The translations under genes and the position numbers were made by a program. From the NCBI RefSeq assembly GCF_000802245.2, contig NZ_CP021080.1, positions 5,022,001 through 5,086,000 on the forward strand: DNA of 64,000 nt, given 5' to 3'. The notes beneath the pieces were generated by a model. That model had not been told where the DNA came from, did not search any database, and was given only the letters and a program-made list of their open reading frames with translations. The DNA comes from Streptomyces pluripotens (GTDB lineage Bacteria; Actinomycetota; Actinomycetes; Streptomycetales; Streptomycetaceae). Shown here in pieces: positions 41,799-49,972 of the stretch. Within the stretch, counting starts at the first letter, position 1, and the number at the start of each line of letters is the position of its first letter.

Positions 41799-43145
41799 TC
41801 AGAGCAAACTGGCGATGTCGTCCGTGAGTGAGCTTGCGGCATCGCCGATGGCATCCACCGCGCCACCTACGGCGTCGGCCGCATCGCCGGCAGCGGCGCT
41901 CACCTTATGCGGGTCGACGGTGAACTCCGCGCCCACGGCACCTCCGAGCCCGAGCGCGAGGCCCACCTTCGTGCCGATATGGAACTTACCGTCGTCTCCC
42001 TTGCCAAAGGACACCTTGGCCTCCGCGCCCGCACCGGCCCACCCCTCAGCCGTGGCGCCGGCGCCGATGCCCGCGATCTCGCCTCCCCCGGCGACTCCGG
42101 CCTTCGCCCCGGCGAACGCCTTCGCTTTGGCGTTGAGGCCTTCGAGGTCTGCTCCGGCACCGGCCTGGGCTTCGGCACCGTCGAATCCGGTCCCCCGCAC
42201 GTAGGTGCCGCCGAGATACCCGTAGTCGCCTCGCCGTTCCGCCAGGGCCCGCGCTCCCGCAGACGCTTCGACGGATCCGGCGATTCCCTTGTCCGTCATA
42301 GCGCCGGACGCCCACGCCCTGGCCCCTACCTCAAGGTCGCCAACCGTGGAGAGCTCCAGGTCGCCGTCGGACAGGGTTCCTTTCCCGGCCAGGTGATCGA
42401 GGTCGGCGTACACCTTGGCCGAGCCTTCCTTTCCGTATTTGGGACCGCTGGCGGAGGCGCCGGCGCTGGGGCCCGCCGCCGTGCCCTCGCCGTGCCATTG
42501 CCACCCGTCGGTCTTCGTGTGGGCCCTGTCCTCGGGTGGTTCCTCGGCCTTGTACTTGCCGAGATCGCCCTGCGCCTTGCCGTTGAAGCCGTTGAGGGTG
42601 CCGTCGGTGACGTCGGTATCGACCACTATGGTCTGGAGAGCGAACTCGACGTCCTTGTCGGCGGCGCCCACGTCCTTCACACACTGGTCGATACGAGCCT
42701 GCCAGGAGGCGACGGACCTATGGATGCTCTCCTGATAGTCGGGGTCGTGTGCCAGTGCCTGACGGTCCCCCGGGCTGAGCTTCCCGGTGTCGAACGAGAC
42801 CGTGCCCTGGTCCGACACCTTCATCCCCTGGGCAATGGCGTCGTCTCGTGCCGACTCCAGCTTCTTGCGCAGTTCCACGAACTCGGTGTGCGCATCGCGA
42901 AGGACCGAGGCGATCGCCTTGGCCTCGACCTGGGCTTTCTGAAATTCCTTGAGAGTGATGCCGAGACGCTTCTGGGCGACATCCCCGCTGAACCCCGTCC
43001 ATGATGAGCCGAGGGTGATGCCGTGCACGTTCTTCCCGTACGCTGTCTCCTGCTTGTGGAACTCCTTCGCCATCCCCTCCCAACGGTCCGCGGCCGTGGT
43101 GAGCGTGGAGAGGTCGGTCGTCGTGATCTCTTGGTACGTCGGCAC
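41799..43145 (-). CDS. large WXG100-domain protein, likely type VII substrate
   Basis: A 448-residue protein. The N-terminal 110 residues form a helical hairpin with the WXG motif variant in SSWTGFSGDVAQ, typical of ESX/type VII substrates. The middle is helical and charged (about 110-200). The C-terminal half is rich in Gly and Ala and carries alternating GAxAxA/KAKAFAG patterns up to VGGAVDAIGDAASSL. No toxin domain or signal peptide is visible, so it may be a structural or delivery protein. No EccC-type ATPase is near; the export machine must be elsewhere. Confidence 0.75.
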   Translation of the reverse strand: MPTYQEITTTDLSTLTTAADRWEGMAKEFHKQETAYGKNVHGITLGSSWTGFSGDVAQKRLGITLKEFQKAQVEAKAIASVLRDAHTEFVELRKKLESARDDAIAQGMKVSDQGTVSFDTGKLSPGDRQALAHDPDYQESIHRSVASWQARIDQCVKDVGAADKDVEFALQTIVVDTDVTDGTLNGFNGKAQGDLGKYKAEEPPEDRAHTKTDGWQWHGEGTAAGPSAGASASGPKYGKEGSAKVYADLDHLAGKGTLSDGDLELSTVGDLEVGARAWASGAMTDKGIAGSVEASAGARALAERRGDYGYLGGTYVRGTGFDGAEAQAGAGADLEGLNAKAKAFAGAKAGVAGGGEIAGIGAGATAEGWAGAGAEAKVSFGKGDDGKFHIGTKVGLALGLGGAVGAEFTVDPHKVSAAAGDAADAVGGAVDAIGDAASSLTDDIASLL

Positions 43146-43190
43146 GGGTCCCCGTTGAGTGCGATGGCGTACGAGTCGAATCAGGAGAGG

Positions 43191-43424
43191 TCACTTCTGA
43201 GGCGGCTGTGAGTACTGGTCGAGCACCGACGGCCTGCGCATTCCTGCGGCGACATCGACATCCGTGCCGTGCAACGTGGTGTTGGCGGCCCGCAGTGCCC
43301 CCTTGTCCGCCGACAACAGGTTCATGAGGTCCTGGACCTGCTCGCCCCACGTCGTGTGCGCCTTCTGAACGGCTCCGGACGTCAGCCAACCGTGCCCGTC
43401 CTTCGCCCCGAACGCCTTCACCAC
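43191..43424 (-). CDS. C-terminal fragment of a WXG100-type protein
   Basis: A 77-residue reading frame from GTG 43424 (a GTG at 43421 is next). The sequence KAFGAKDGHGWLTSGAVQKA, HTTWGEQVQDLMNLL and HGTDVDVAAGM resembles the C-terminal helix of ESX-family proteins in Streptomyces. Full-length members have over 100 residues, and here the frame begins exactly where the TerD-like remnant stops. The gene therefore seems to have lost its first helix when the two genes were joined by a deletion. It may still be translated, as GGAGAG lies upstream. Confidence 0.55.
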   Translation of the reverse strand: MVKAFGAKDGHGWLTSGAVQKAHTTWGEQVQDLMNLLSADKGALRAANTTLHGTDVDVAAGMRRPSVLDQYSQPPQK

Positions 43425-43783
43425 GGACGAGGTTCTCTCCGGTCTCCCGCGCCCCGGTCCGGTCGTCCGCGTCGAGGCCCGACGTACGGGAAGCGGTCCA
43501 CCGCGCCGAACGCGTTGCCCAGCGCCTGTACCACGGTCTTGGAGCCATTGGTGCAGCGGATCATGCAGCCCAGGTCGAGATCCACCGTCCTGGTCGCGGC
43601 CGACCGCAGCGACGCCCGGATCCGGCCGAACAGACCACGCGCCTCGCCAGCCGTCCGCCGAGCGGCGGCCTGTGGCGAGGTCCAGTTGAGGTTGACCCTG
43701 ATCAGCCCCGACGTCACGCCGTGCTTGGCCAGGGAGACCGTAGGGACGGCCTTCGTCAGGTCCACGGTGGCCGGCTTGGTCAT
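43425..43783 (-). pseudogene. truncated TerD-family tellurium resistance gene
   Basis: ATG 43783 follows GAAAGG. About 115 residues of a TerD-family protein can be read: VDLTKAVPTVSLAKHG, GLIRVNLNWTSP, DLDLGCMIRCTNGSKTVVQA. After FPYVG one extra G in a GGG run shifts the frame; in the next frame it goes on as LDADDRTGARETGENL, the Ca-binding DD motif of TerD. Then TerD homology stops at about 43430 and WXG-type sequence begins. About 75 C-terminal residues are missing, so the gene cannot be functional. Confidence 0.8.
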
Positions 43784-44035
43784 GCGGCGCCTTTCGGGGT
43801 AGGTCCGGGGCGACGACCATACAGTCGGGGCGTGAGACACCGCAGAGAGTGGGTCGTTTGGTTCTCTGCCAACCGTGTACGACCGCCGGGACGGGATGGA
43901 AGTCGTAAGCGCCGCCTCCGGTCGGCGATTCGCCCGTTGACGGTCTGGTGGAGTGCTCCGCTGCCACCCGACGCGGAGCGGACCGACGGCCCCACGCGTT
44001 TCTGTGGGGCCGCCCGAGTCATGCCGGGACGAGCG

Positions 44036-45565
44036 TCAGACGGCCGGGTCGTGATCCACGAGCTTCAGGAGTCTGAGCAACCCGCTCGTAGCGGCCAGAG
44101 CCGCGGCATCCTCGGCAGGCGCATCCACCGCCCAGTGGGCGAGGTCATTGCGGTAGTCCCGCACGGTGGCCAGCCGTCGGCTGATGTCCTGCTGTTCGAA
44201 GGGCCACTGCAGTCTGTCCCAGCAGTGGGCGTCCTCCACCAGGAAGACGTACTGGCCGAGACTGGGATGCTGACCGCGCTCCACTGTCCTGCGTATTTGC
44301 TTCGGCAGCTCGTCGGCGGAGAAGCGCTTGCTCAAACGGCGCAGCCGCCGTTCCAGCTCCTCCAGGAGGATGAACGGCTCGATGCGCTGCTTCAGCTGCC
44401 CCGCGAGATCGGTCGAGGTCAGAATTCCGATCACCGTGTTCTCGCCATCCACGATGATCGTGAAGCCGCTCCGCTGGATGCGATCCATCCGGTCGAAAAG
44501 GGCATGTTCCACGCGGGCGGTCTCGGGATGCGGATCCAGGGCGTTGGCCACCGTGGCAGTCCTGCCGCCCAGCTGCGCCCGTGCGATTCCCTCCCAGGTG
44601 ACGACCCCACGCAGCACGTTGTTGTGGTCCACCACCGGAAGCTGGGAGAAGTCCCTTTCGACCATCGGGGTGATTGCCCGGCTCAGTGCATCGCCCGCCC
44701 GGACCGTCACGACCTCTTGGACGAACGGAAGGTTGCCGATACGCCAGGTCAGGTCACGGTCACGCGGGCCATCGGCGTTCGGACGTGCCTGCTGGTCATC
44801 TCCCCGCGCCTGATCACGGATGCCGTCTCCGAGCTCTGTGGACCCCTCCGCGGACACGGTGACGAGGCCGTCCAATTGCCCGTCGCCGAAGTGAGGATCG
44901 ACCCGGAGCCCGAGCTCCGCGAGGTGCTGGTCCACCAAGTCGGTGACGTCCGAGGTGCGCCGCTTCCACCCCCACAAGCCGATCAGATCACGGGCGGTCA
45001 ACTGCCGTGTGCCGCTGTCCCTGACATCGGTCACCAAGTCCTCCGGGCTGCCCGGGGGCTCGCCGTCGCCCATGTAACCCGGGTCCGTCCCCGTCTTGGC
45101 GAGAGCCTGGACGCGTGCCGCGGCGTCGCGCCGACTCAACTCGCTGACGGTGAGGAAGGCCCCCATGCTGTCGCGTAGATCACCCCGAATGGCAGCTCGC
45201 TCCACGGACGGGCGCACCCAGCTCGTCCTCCGCACGTGCCGGAAACCCGGGGGCGCCTCGGCCCGGAATTCGTACGGTCCGGTCAGCACGCCGAGGGCCA
45301 CGACCGACAGGTGCTTGCGCGGCATGACGATGTAGTCGCCGATCTCCATCGTGATGAAGCGCCAGAGCTGGCGCTTCCAGCTGTCGATGGTGCCCACCGC
45401 TTCGCCCGGGTACGCCTTGGCCAGCAAATCACCGATGTCGTCGGCTGAAGAGCAGTCGCCGAGGTCGCCGAGCTCCTTCCAGCCGACGATCGCCAGTTTT
45501 TCGGAGAGCGCAACCTGCTCCCGTTCCCCGGACTGCCCGCCCCGCACCGTCCAGGCCCGTATCAT
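44036..45565 (-). CDS. EVE/Mrr-N-like, CBS-pair and HEPN-like domain protein
   Basis: A 509-residue cytosolic protein of unusual architecture. Residues 1-130 (RAWTVRGGQSGEREQVAL, EIGDYIVMPRKHLSVVALG) resemble the EVE/PUA-like N-terminal module of Mrr-type restriction proteins in actinobacteria. A winged-helix-like segment lies at about 190-240. Two CBS motifs follow: 283-330 (QLPVVDHNNVLRGVVTW) and 340-395 (FTIIVDGENTVIGILTSTD). Such pairs bind adenine nucleotides or related ligands. The C-terminal 110 residues are helical and contain R472-NDLA-H477, the Rx4-6H pattern of HEPN ribonucleases (YRNDLAHW). An inducible nuclease or sensor in defence is a reasonable guess. It stands alone, near vapBC and an integrase remnant; no partner is visible. 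Confidence 0.7.
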   Translation of the reverse strand: MIRAWTVRGGQSGEREQVALSEKLAIVGWKELGDLGDCSSADDIGDLLAKAYPGEAVGTIDSWKRQLWRFITMEIGDYIVMPRKHLSVVALGVLTGPYEFRAEAPPGFRHVRRTSWVRPSVERAAIRGDLRDSMGAFLTVSELSRRDAAARVQALAKTGTDPGYMGDGEPPGSPEDLVTDVRDSGTRQLTARDLIGLWGWKRRTSDVTDLVDQHLAELGLRVDPHFGDGQLDGLVTVSAEGSTELGDGIRDQARGDDQQARPNADGPRDRDLTWRIGNLPFVQEVVTVRAGDALSRAITPMVERDFSQLPVVDHNNVLRGVVTWEGIARAQLGGRTATVANALDPHPETARVEHALFDRMDRIQRSGFTIIVDGENTVIGILTSTDLAGQLKQRIEPFILLEELERRLRRLSKRFSADELPKQIRRTVERGQHPSLGQYVFLVEDAHCWDRLQWPFEQQDISRRLATVRDYRNDLAHWAVDAPAEDAAALAATSGLLRLLKLVDHDPAV

Positions 45566-45829
45566 GCCCGTCCCCCGTCAATCGTCCGCATGCGCACCTG
45601 AGTCTCCCCTGTCGGCAGACTCAGTACAAGCGAGATCACAGTTCGGTACTCAGACCACTGCGGCCAGCGCTTCGATGCGACAGGACGCTGAAGCCTGGCG
45701 GACGCCGCCTGATGGACACGCTGCCGACGCGGGCTTGGTGCAGCGGAGGCGGCGGCATCGTTACCGGGCCGCTCTGGCTGGTGCGGGCGCCGACCGTCGG
45801 TCCTGACCTGCGCCGCGAAATGCTGGAGG

Positions 45830-46243
45830 TCAAACCTTGATGACGGTGACACGTCCTCCGCACAGTGCGGTGAGATCGTCCGGGTCGGATGTGAGCACGG
45901 TGACGGGGCCATGGGCGGCGAGGGCGGTGGCGCCGAGCATGGCGTCGATGGCGTTCTTGTGGCCGTGCAGGCCGGCGTCGGCGAGGAGGGCGGCGGCGTG
46001 GCGGGCGATGGGTTCGGTGACCGGTTCGACGACCAGGCGGGAGAGCGTCCACTCCAGGGCCGGTCGGTTGATCCGAGGGTGGACCACCTCGACAAGAGTT
46101 GCCGCGGAGGTGATCACCCGCAGGTCGTCGGCGCGGGCGAGGGCGAGCCAGCCGGTGACAGTGCGGTCACGCAGCACGGCCTTGGCCAGGCCCTCGCTGT
46201 CGAGGACCAGGGTGCCGCCGGGGACGGCGGGGGAGCGGGTCAT
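45830..46243 (-). CDS. vapC: PIN-domain toxin (VapC-like)
   Basis: A 137-residue PIN-domain ribonuclease. Acidic active-site residues can be placed at Asp15 (LVLDSEGLA), Glu52 (ATLVEVVH), Asp100 (NAIDAMLG) and Asp120 (TSDPDDL), matching the four-acid pattern. Such toxins cleave tRNA or rRNA and stop translation. The ATG overlaps the antitoxin stop (ATGA), the usual antitoxin-first arrangement. It lies near an integrase remnant, which suggests arrival on a mobile element. Confidence 0.9.
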   Translation of the reverse strand: MTRSPAVPGGTLVLDSEGLAKAVLRDRTVTGWLALARADDLRVITSAATLVEVVHPRINRPALEWTLSRLVVEPVTEPIARHAAALLADAGLHGHKNAIDAMLGATALAAHGPVTVLTSDPDDLTALCGGRVTVIKV

Positions 46244-46503
46244 GCGGCGTTTGCCCCGCCTCGTGTCTGCTGCTGACGGGCCTGGTGGAGCTGATCGCGC
46301 AGAGCCTGGATCTCCTCGTCGGTGACGGGTCCGTGCTCGGCCTCGGCAACCTGGATGATCTCGTTGAGGTTGTCGCGTTCGATCTGGCGGGCCACGGCGG
46401 CGGCTACGTAGGCGGACAGCCCGGAGGGTCCGCTGCGGGCCTTGGCCGCTTCCGCGATGTCGCGCGGCATCGTGATGGAATACTTGCCGGTAGTCTCAGA
46501 CAT
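46240..46503 (-). CDS. vapB: VapB-like antitoxin
   Basis: An 87-residue protein starting at ATG 46503. The N-terminus (KYSITMPRDIAEAAKARSG) has the ribbon-helix-helix pattern, and the rest is helical and charged (LNEIIQVAEAEHGPVTDEEI), suited to wrapping the PIN toxin. The protein should bind its own promoter. Upstream, GTAG-GATAA-GTAG direct repeats surround a likely -10 (TAGGAT). The frame is open further upstream without a ribosome-binding site. It is coupled to the toxin by a 4-bp overlap. Confidence 0.88.
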   Translation of the reverse strand: MSETTGKYSITMPRDIAEAAKARSGPSGLSAYVAAAVARQIERDNLNEIIQVAEAEHGPVTDEEIQALRDQLHQARQQQTRGGANAA

Positions 46504-46679
46504 GCTACTTATCCTACCTCTTGTCTTCCCGGACAGCTCGGCGGAGGAGTTCGCCGTATGCCTCGGTTTCTTGTGTGTTTGCGCGCTGTCTGACGTGCGC
46601 AACGGGACGTCCGAGGGCGCCATCGTGACTTGGCCCGGATGCGTTCACCTGGTCAGAGAGGTGGTGGACGCCATGAGCC

Positions 46680-47119
46680 TTTGGGGAAGCGCACGATCAG
46701 CGCGGTTTGAAGCAGCAGACCCGCGGAGAGGTGCGGATCGTGCCGATCCCGCCTCCGCTGGTGCGGCTGCTCCGCGAGCACCTGTCGGCACGGCGGAGGG
46801 CGGCCGGCTGTTCTCCAGCGAGCGGGGCAACGTGATCGCGGCCTCGTCGTACTCCCGGGCGTAAAAGCGGGCTCGGGAACTGGCGCTCGTCCCCGATCAG
46901 GTCTCCTCGGTCCTGGCCTTCCGGCCGTACGACCTCCGGCACGCTGGCGTGTCCCAGTGGCCCAACTCGGGTGTCCCGGCCCCGGAGGTCGCCGCTCGCG
47001 CGGGCCACTCGGTGGATGTCCTGTTGAAGATCTACGCCAAGTGCGTCGACGGCCAAGAGCAGGAGGTGAACGACCGGATCATGCAGGGGCTGGCAGAGGG
47101 GGACGAGTCCATGGACTGA
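46680..47119 (+). pseudogene. C-terminal remnant of a tyrosine integrase
   Basis: Three frame pieces together give the C-terminal third of a Streptomyces phage or AICE-type tyrosine recombinase: GLKQQTRGEVRIVPIPPPL, then after a frameshift GGRLFSSERGNVIAASSYSR, then a TAA stop in place of a Trp codon, and finally FRPYDLRHAGVSQWPNSG, GHSVDVLLKIYAKC with the active-site Tyr. The catalytic core Arg and N-terminal arm domains are absent. It marks the border of a former integrative element. No tRNA is next to it, so the attachment site could not be placed. Confidence 0.88.
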
Positions 47120-47142
47120 CACCAGAACACGACCGACGGAGT

Positions 47143-47184
47143 GAAGCCCCGGGCTGCCGGCGAATTCCAGCGGCCTGGGGCTTC
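47143..47184. terminator. hairpin after the integrase remnant
   Basis: Perfect 8-bp outer arms GAAGCCCC (47143-47150) and GGGGCTTC (47177-47184), with further pairing inside. Lies 24 bp past the integrase stop and between convergent genes. Confidence 0.6.
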
Positions 47185-47221
47185 GGGGTGCTTAAAGAGC
47201 ATCTCAATGAGCAGGTCTGGT

Positions 47222-47671
47222 TCATCGGTGTAGATGGGCCAGGATTCCGTCGCTCACGGGGTACAGGCGTTCATGGGGCAGGAGTTTCCGGGCTGTGTCC
47301 AGGTCTCCGTCCCGTACACGGGCGTGGACCGTGTGGGCGAGCGGGGTGATGTCGACGATGGAAACGATCCACTCGTCGGCGTAGAGGCGTGCGGCTTCGC
47401 CGGCAAGGCCGAGCTGGAGCGACCGGTGGGGCAGTGGTTGAAGGCGCAGGTCGCGTTCGGGGTCCCATTGCACCCGGGCCGGGGCCCGTTTCAACTGGCG
47501 TTTCCATGTGGCGCGGTCGGTGTGGAGCCCGTGTTCGTAGTGGGACAGGCAGGCGTGTTCCAGTGCCCACTCGAAGCCTTCGCGGGTGATTTCGATGGAG
47601 AGGACGGTTTCCTGGCCTTCCTTGGTGCCCCATCCGCAGCGGTACATCATCCACAGGAACGACGGCTTGAT
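47222..47671 (-). pseudogene. DUF4291-family protein, N-terminus removed by IS3
   Basis: About 149 residues remain, from the IS3 end at 47672 to the stop at 47222. Conserved DUF4291 blocks are present: IKPSFLWMMYRCGWG, SIEITREGFEWAL, QWDPERDLRLQPLPHRSLQ, and AARLYADEWIVSI. Full members have about 190-200 residues; the first 45 or so, including the usual RxRxxY-type start, are replaced by the IS end. Translation from the internal ATG at 47650 might still occur. The function of DUF4291 is unknown. On the other side of the IS there is a different gene, so the missing part was deleted rather than just displaced. Confidence 0.85.
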
Positions 47672-47699
47672 CTGAACCGCCCCGGGTTCGGTAGAGATC

Positions 47700-47795
47700 T
47701 CAGATCGTGGTGATGACCTGGGGTTTCTTGAGTTCGGTGTAGTAGTTGGCTTCGTATTCGACGGGCGGGATGTGCCCTATCTCACCGTGGAGTCG
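47700..47795 (-). CDS. IS3 orfB second exon
   Basis: Thirty-one codons plus stop at the intron's 3' side, coding for RLHGEIGHIPPVEYEANYY and a short tail. This is the standard C-terminus of IS3-family transposases. When joined to the first exon after ...DWYNHR the frame is uninterrupted and the product becomes a full-length transposase. Read alone it would be a meaningless fragment. Confidence 0.88.
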   Translation of the reverse strand, partial: RLHGEIGHIPPVEYEANYYTELKKPQVITTI

Positions 47796-47858
47796 GTAAG
47801 GTCGGCCCGGGGCGCGGTACTGGCCTTTCGACCAGCCCGTTTCCCCGGACCGCCTTCC

Positions 47859-47893
47859 GAACCCGCCGTGCGCCTCGTCAACGCAACGGGCTC
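47859..47893 (-). ncRNA. group II intron domain V
   Basis: On the minus strand the segment starts GAGCCCGTTGCG and ends CGGCGGGTTC. The outer stem (GAGCCCG with CGGGTTC), two-base bulge, upper stem (GCGTT with GGCGC) and five-base loop fit the catalytic domain V hairpin. Confidence 0.8.
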
Positions 47894-47927
47894 TCCACAA
47901 GCCCCAGTTCGGGCCCGCGTCCGGTCC

Positions 47928-49364
47928 TCATGCTATCGCCAGCGGCCAGGGGGACGGAATTCGTGATCCTCGGTAGCGGTAACGCGTAGTGCGCACCTTT
48001 GCCGGGTCAAATAGATCCCGTTCCTGCCCTCTGGGCCACCATTCGCCACCGCAGTAACGGCGACGCAGTTCCTTCCAGTTCATTCGGCGGTGCTTGCTAC
48101 GAATCCATTTGATGACCCGACGCCATGCGTAGGCGCTCAGGTATTGGAAGGTAGCGCTAGACACCCCCGGCCGGAAGAACATGGTCCAACCTCGCAACAC
48201 CGAGTTGAGTCGGCGTAGGAGTTCGTCCAATGGTTGGTTTGTGTTGACCTGTCGGCAGATCGTCTTGACCTTGGCCATGACGGCGTGAAGTGCCTTCTTG
48301 GCTGGGTAGGTGTAGACGTACCATCGGTCCGTGCCCTTCTTGCGATGGCGTTGGATGCGCCACCCCAGGAAGTCCACGCCCTCATTGATGTGGGTGATTA
48401 GGGTCTTCTCCTCTGACAGGTGCAGCCCCATTCTGCTGAGCACCTGTGCTGCCTCTTCCTTGAGGGTGTAGGCGTCTTCCTTCGTGCCAGTAACCGCAAT
48501 CACCCAGTCGTCCGCGTACCGGCAGAGCCGGTAATTAGGCAGACCGCGGCGACGGCGCTTCGCTCGCTCGTTAGGTGTAGACGCTGGCCCTCCTGGCGCC
48601 TGGGCGAAGTGCTCGTCCAGGACGGCGAGGGCGACGTTGCTGAGCAACGGCGACAGGATCGAACCTTGCGGAGTACCGGATCTACTCTCCTTCAACGAGC
48701 CGTGTTCCGTGAGGATGCCCGCTTTCAGAAAGGCTTTCACCAGCACCAGGACGCGTCTGTCCCCGATCCGAAGGCGCACCCGGTCCATAAGGGCCGGATG
48801 GGCAATCTCGTCGAAGCAGGCCCGGATGTCACCCTCAACCACCCATTCGTAAGAGTGGGAAGTCAAGTGTCTTACCTCGGACACCGCGTCGTGGACCCGA
48901 TAGTTGGGGCGGAATCCGTACGAGCACGGAAGAAAATCTGCCTCAAAGATTGGTTCCATCACCAGCTTCAGGGATGCTTGCACCACCCGATCGCGGATCG
49001 TACTGATTCCCAGGCGTCGACGCTTTGTCGACCCCGGTTTCGGAATCAGTCGCTCCCGTGCCGGAAGCGGCAGGAAACTGCGATCCTTCAGAGAGGAACG
49101 CAGCGCGCCGAGAAAACCCTCGACGCCCTGCTGCAGCGAAATGGACGCAGCCGTACGGCCGTCCACCCCAGCGGTTTTGGCTCCCCTGTTACTCCGAACC
49201 CGGTCCCATGCGACAAGCAAGAACGCGGGGTCGGTCACGAGGTTGTACAGGTCGTCAAACCGCCGATGAGGATCATCTACGGCCCAACGGTGCAGCTTGG
49301 TCTGGATCTCCAGTACCCGGCGCTCGGCCTTCATCAAGGCCCACTCCAGTTCGTCGGTATTCAC
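47928..49364 (-). CDS. ltrA: group II intron reverse transcriptase/maturase
   Basis: A 478-residue intron-encoded protein from GTG 49364, preceded by GGGAGGG. Reverse transcriptase motifs are in order: RLIPKPGSTKRRRLGIST, the first catalytic Asp near 179 (GDIRACFD), SGTPQGSILSPLLSN (about 229-243) and YADD at 283-286. A maturase X domain follows (RLNSVLRGWTMFFRPGVSS). No H-N-H endonuclease (CxxC pairs) is seen at the C-terminus, so mobility probably relies on replication forks or single-stranded targets. The protein helps splicing and copies the intron into new sites. An identical start of the same gene is in copy 2. Confidence 0.95.
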   Translation of the reverse strand: MNTDELEWALMKAERRVLEIQTKLHRWAVDDPHRRFDDLYNLVTDPAFLLVAWDRVRSNRGAKTAGVDGRTAASISLQQGVEGFLGALRSSLKDRSFLPLPARERLIPKPGSTKRRRLGISTIRDRVVQASLKLVMEPIFEADFLPCSYGFRPNYRVHDAVSEVRHLTSHSYEWVVEGDIRACFDEIAHPALMDRVRLRIGDRRVLVLVKAFLKAGILTEHGSLKESRSGTPQGSILSPLLSNVALAVLDEHFAQAPGGPASTPNERAKRRRRGLPNYRLCRYADDWVIAVTGTKEDAYTLKEEAAQVLSRMGLHLSEEKTLITHINEGVDFLGWRIQRHRKKGTDRWYVYTYPAKKALHAVMAKVKTICRQVNTNQPLDELLRRLNSVLRGWTMFFRPGVSSATFQYLSAYAWRRVIKWIRSKHRRMNWKELRRRYCGGEWWPRGQERDLFDPAKVRTTRYRYRGSRIPSPWPLAIA

Positions 49365-49972
49365 CAACGCCCTCCCGGCATTCCAGTTCCCTCCCTGCTG
49401 ACTTGCTGGCCCCCTTCGCCGTGTACGCGCCTTTCGCGCGCTCGGACTACTACGGGGCCTCCGCCCCACTCCACGGCCAACAGCCGACAACGGGCCTGCC
49501 CATCACCGCACCGGATGTCCGGCGAGAGGGCGACCGGGAGTGGTTCCCACGTTCACTAGGAGTCGTTCGGCCAGGTCGGCGTCCAGCTCTATCCCGGCAG
49601 CATCGCCACGCCTACACCGCAGGTATTCAGCGTGGCCTCTGAGCCGTTTCACCGCGGGCGGCTTCAGAGTCGGCCCATCTCCTTGGAGGACGGGTCGCGT
49701 ACTGCAACCCCGGCCCATATCCGCCAGGTTGGAGCCGGGAGGTACTGTTACGGGACTTCGGACGCTGATTCACTTTCGTTACGCCTTCTGGCCTTGCTAG
49801 CCGGACCCGAGCCGTCTGGCAGTGCCGACTCGTCCCGACGTTGTCGAGGCTGCTTCCCGCCCTCCTCAGCGTTCCCTGAGTTGGACTGCCTCCAGCTTCA
49901 ACCGGGCCTCTACGGCGGTCCGGCGGTGGGGATTCGCACCCGCACACGATCTCCTAGCGCCTCGTGGCGCAC

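Larger units (their letters stand above)
47796..49972 (-). ncRNA. group II intron, copy 1 (complete, 2177 nt)
   Basis: A self-splicing retroelement inserted in IS3 orfB. The 5' end is GTGCG at 49972 (consensus GUGYG), and the 3' end is TTAC at 47796 (consensus AY). Domain V lies at 47859-47893, with the AGC-containing stem start GAGCCCG, a GACGA loop and the closing CGGGTTC. About 600 nt of RNA domains precede the intron-encoded protein, which sits in domain IV. The placement of both ends is supported by the exact restoration of the transposase frame. Confidence 0.88.

Noticed and set aside
46680..47200. tRNA or att site next to the integrase remnant
   Set aside because: I looked for a cloverleaf and a direct repeat of the region elsewhere in the window and found only a terminator-like hairpin.
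47928..49364. Reverse transcriptase as a retron or diversity-generating element
   Set aside because: The intron boundaries GTGCG/TTAC, domain V and a maturase domain identify a group II intron; no msr/msd or template/variable repeats were seen.
49025..49642. Plus-strand frames of about 205 and 106 codons within the intron, present in both copies
   Set aside because: Identity between copies comes from intron duplication; the frames lie across structured RNA domains and the antisense of the RT gene.
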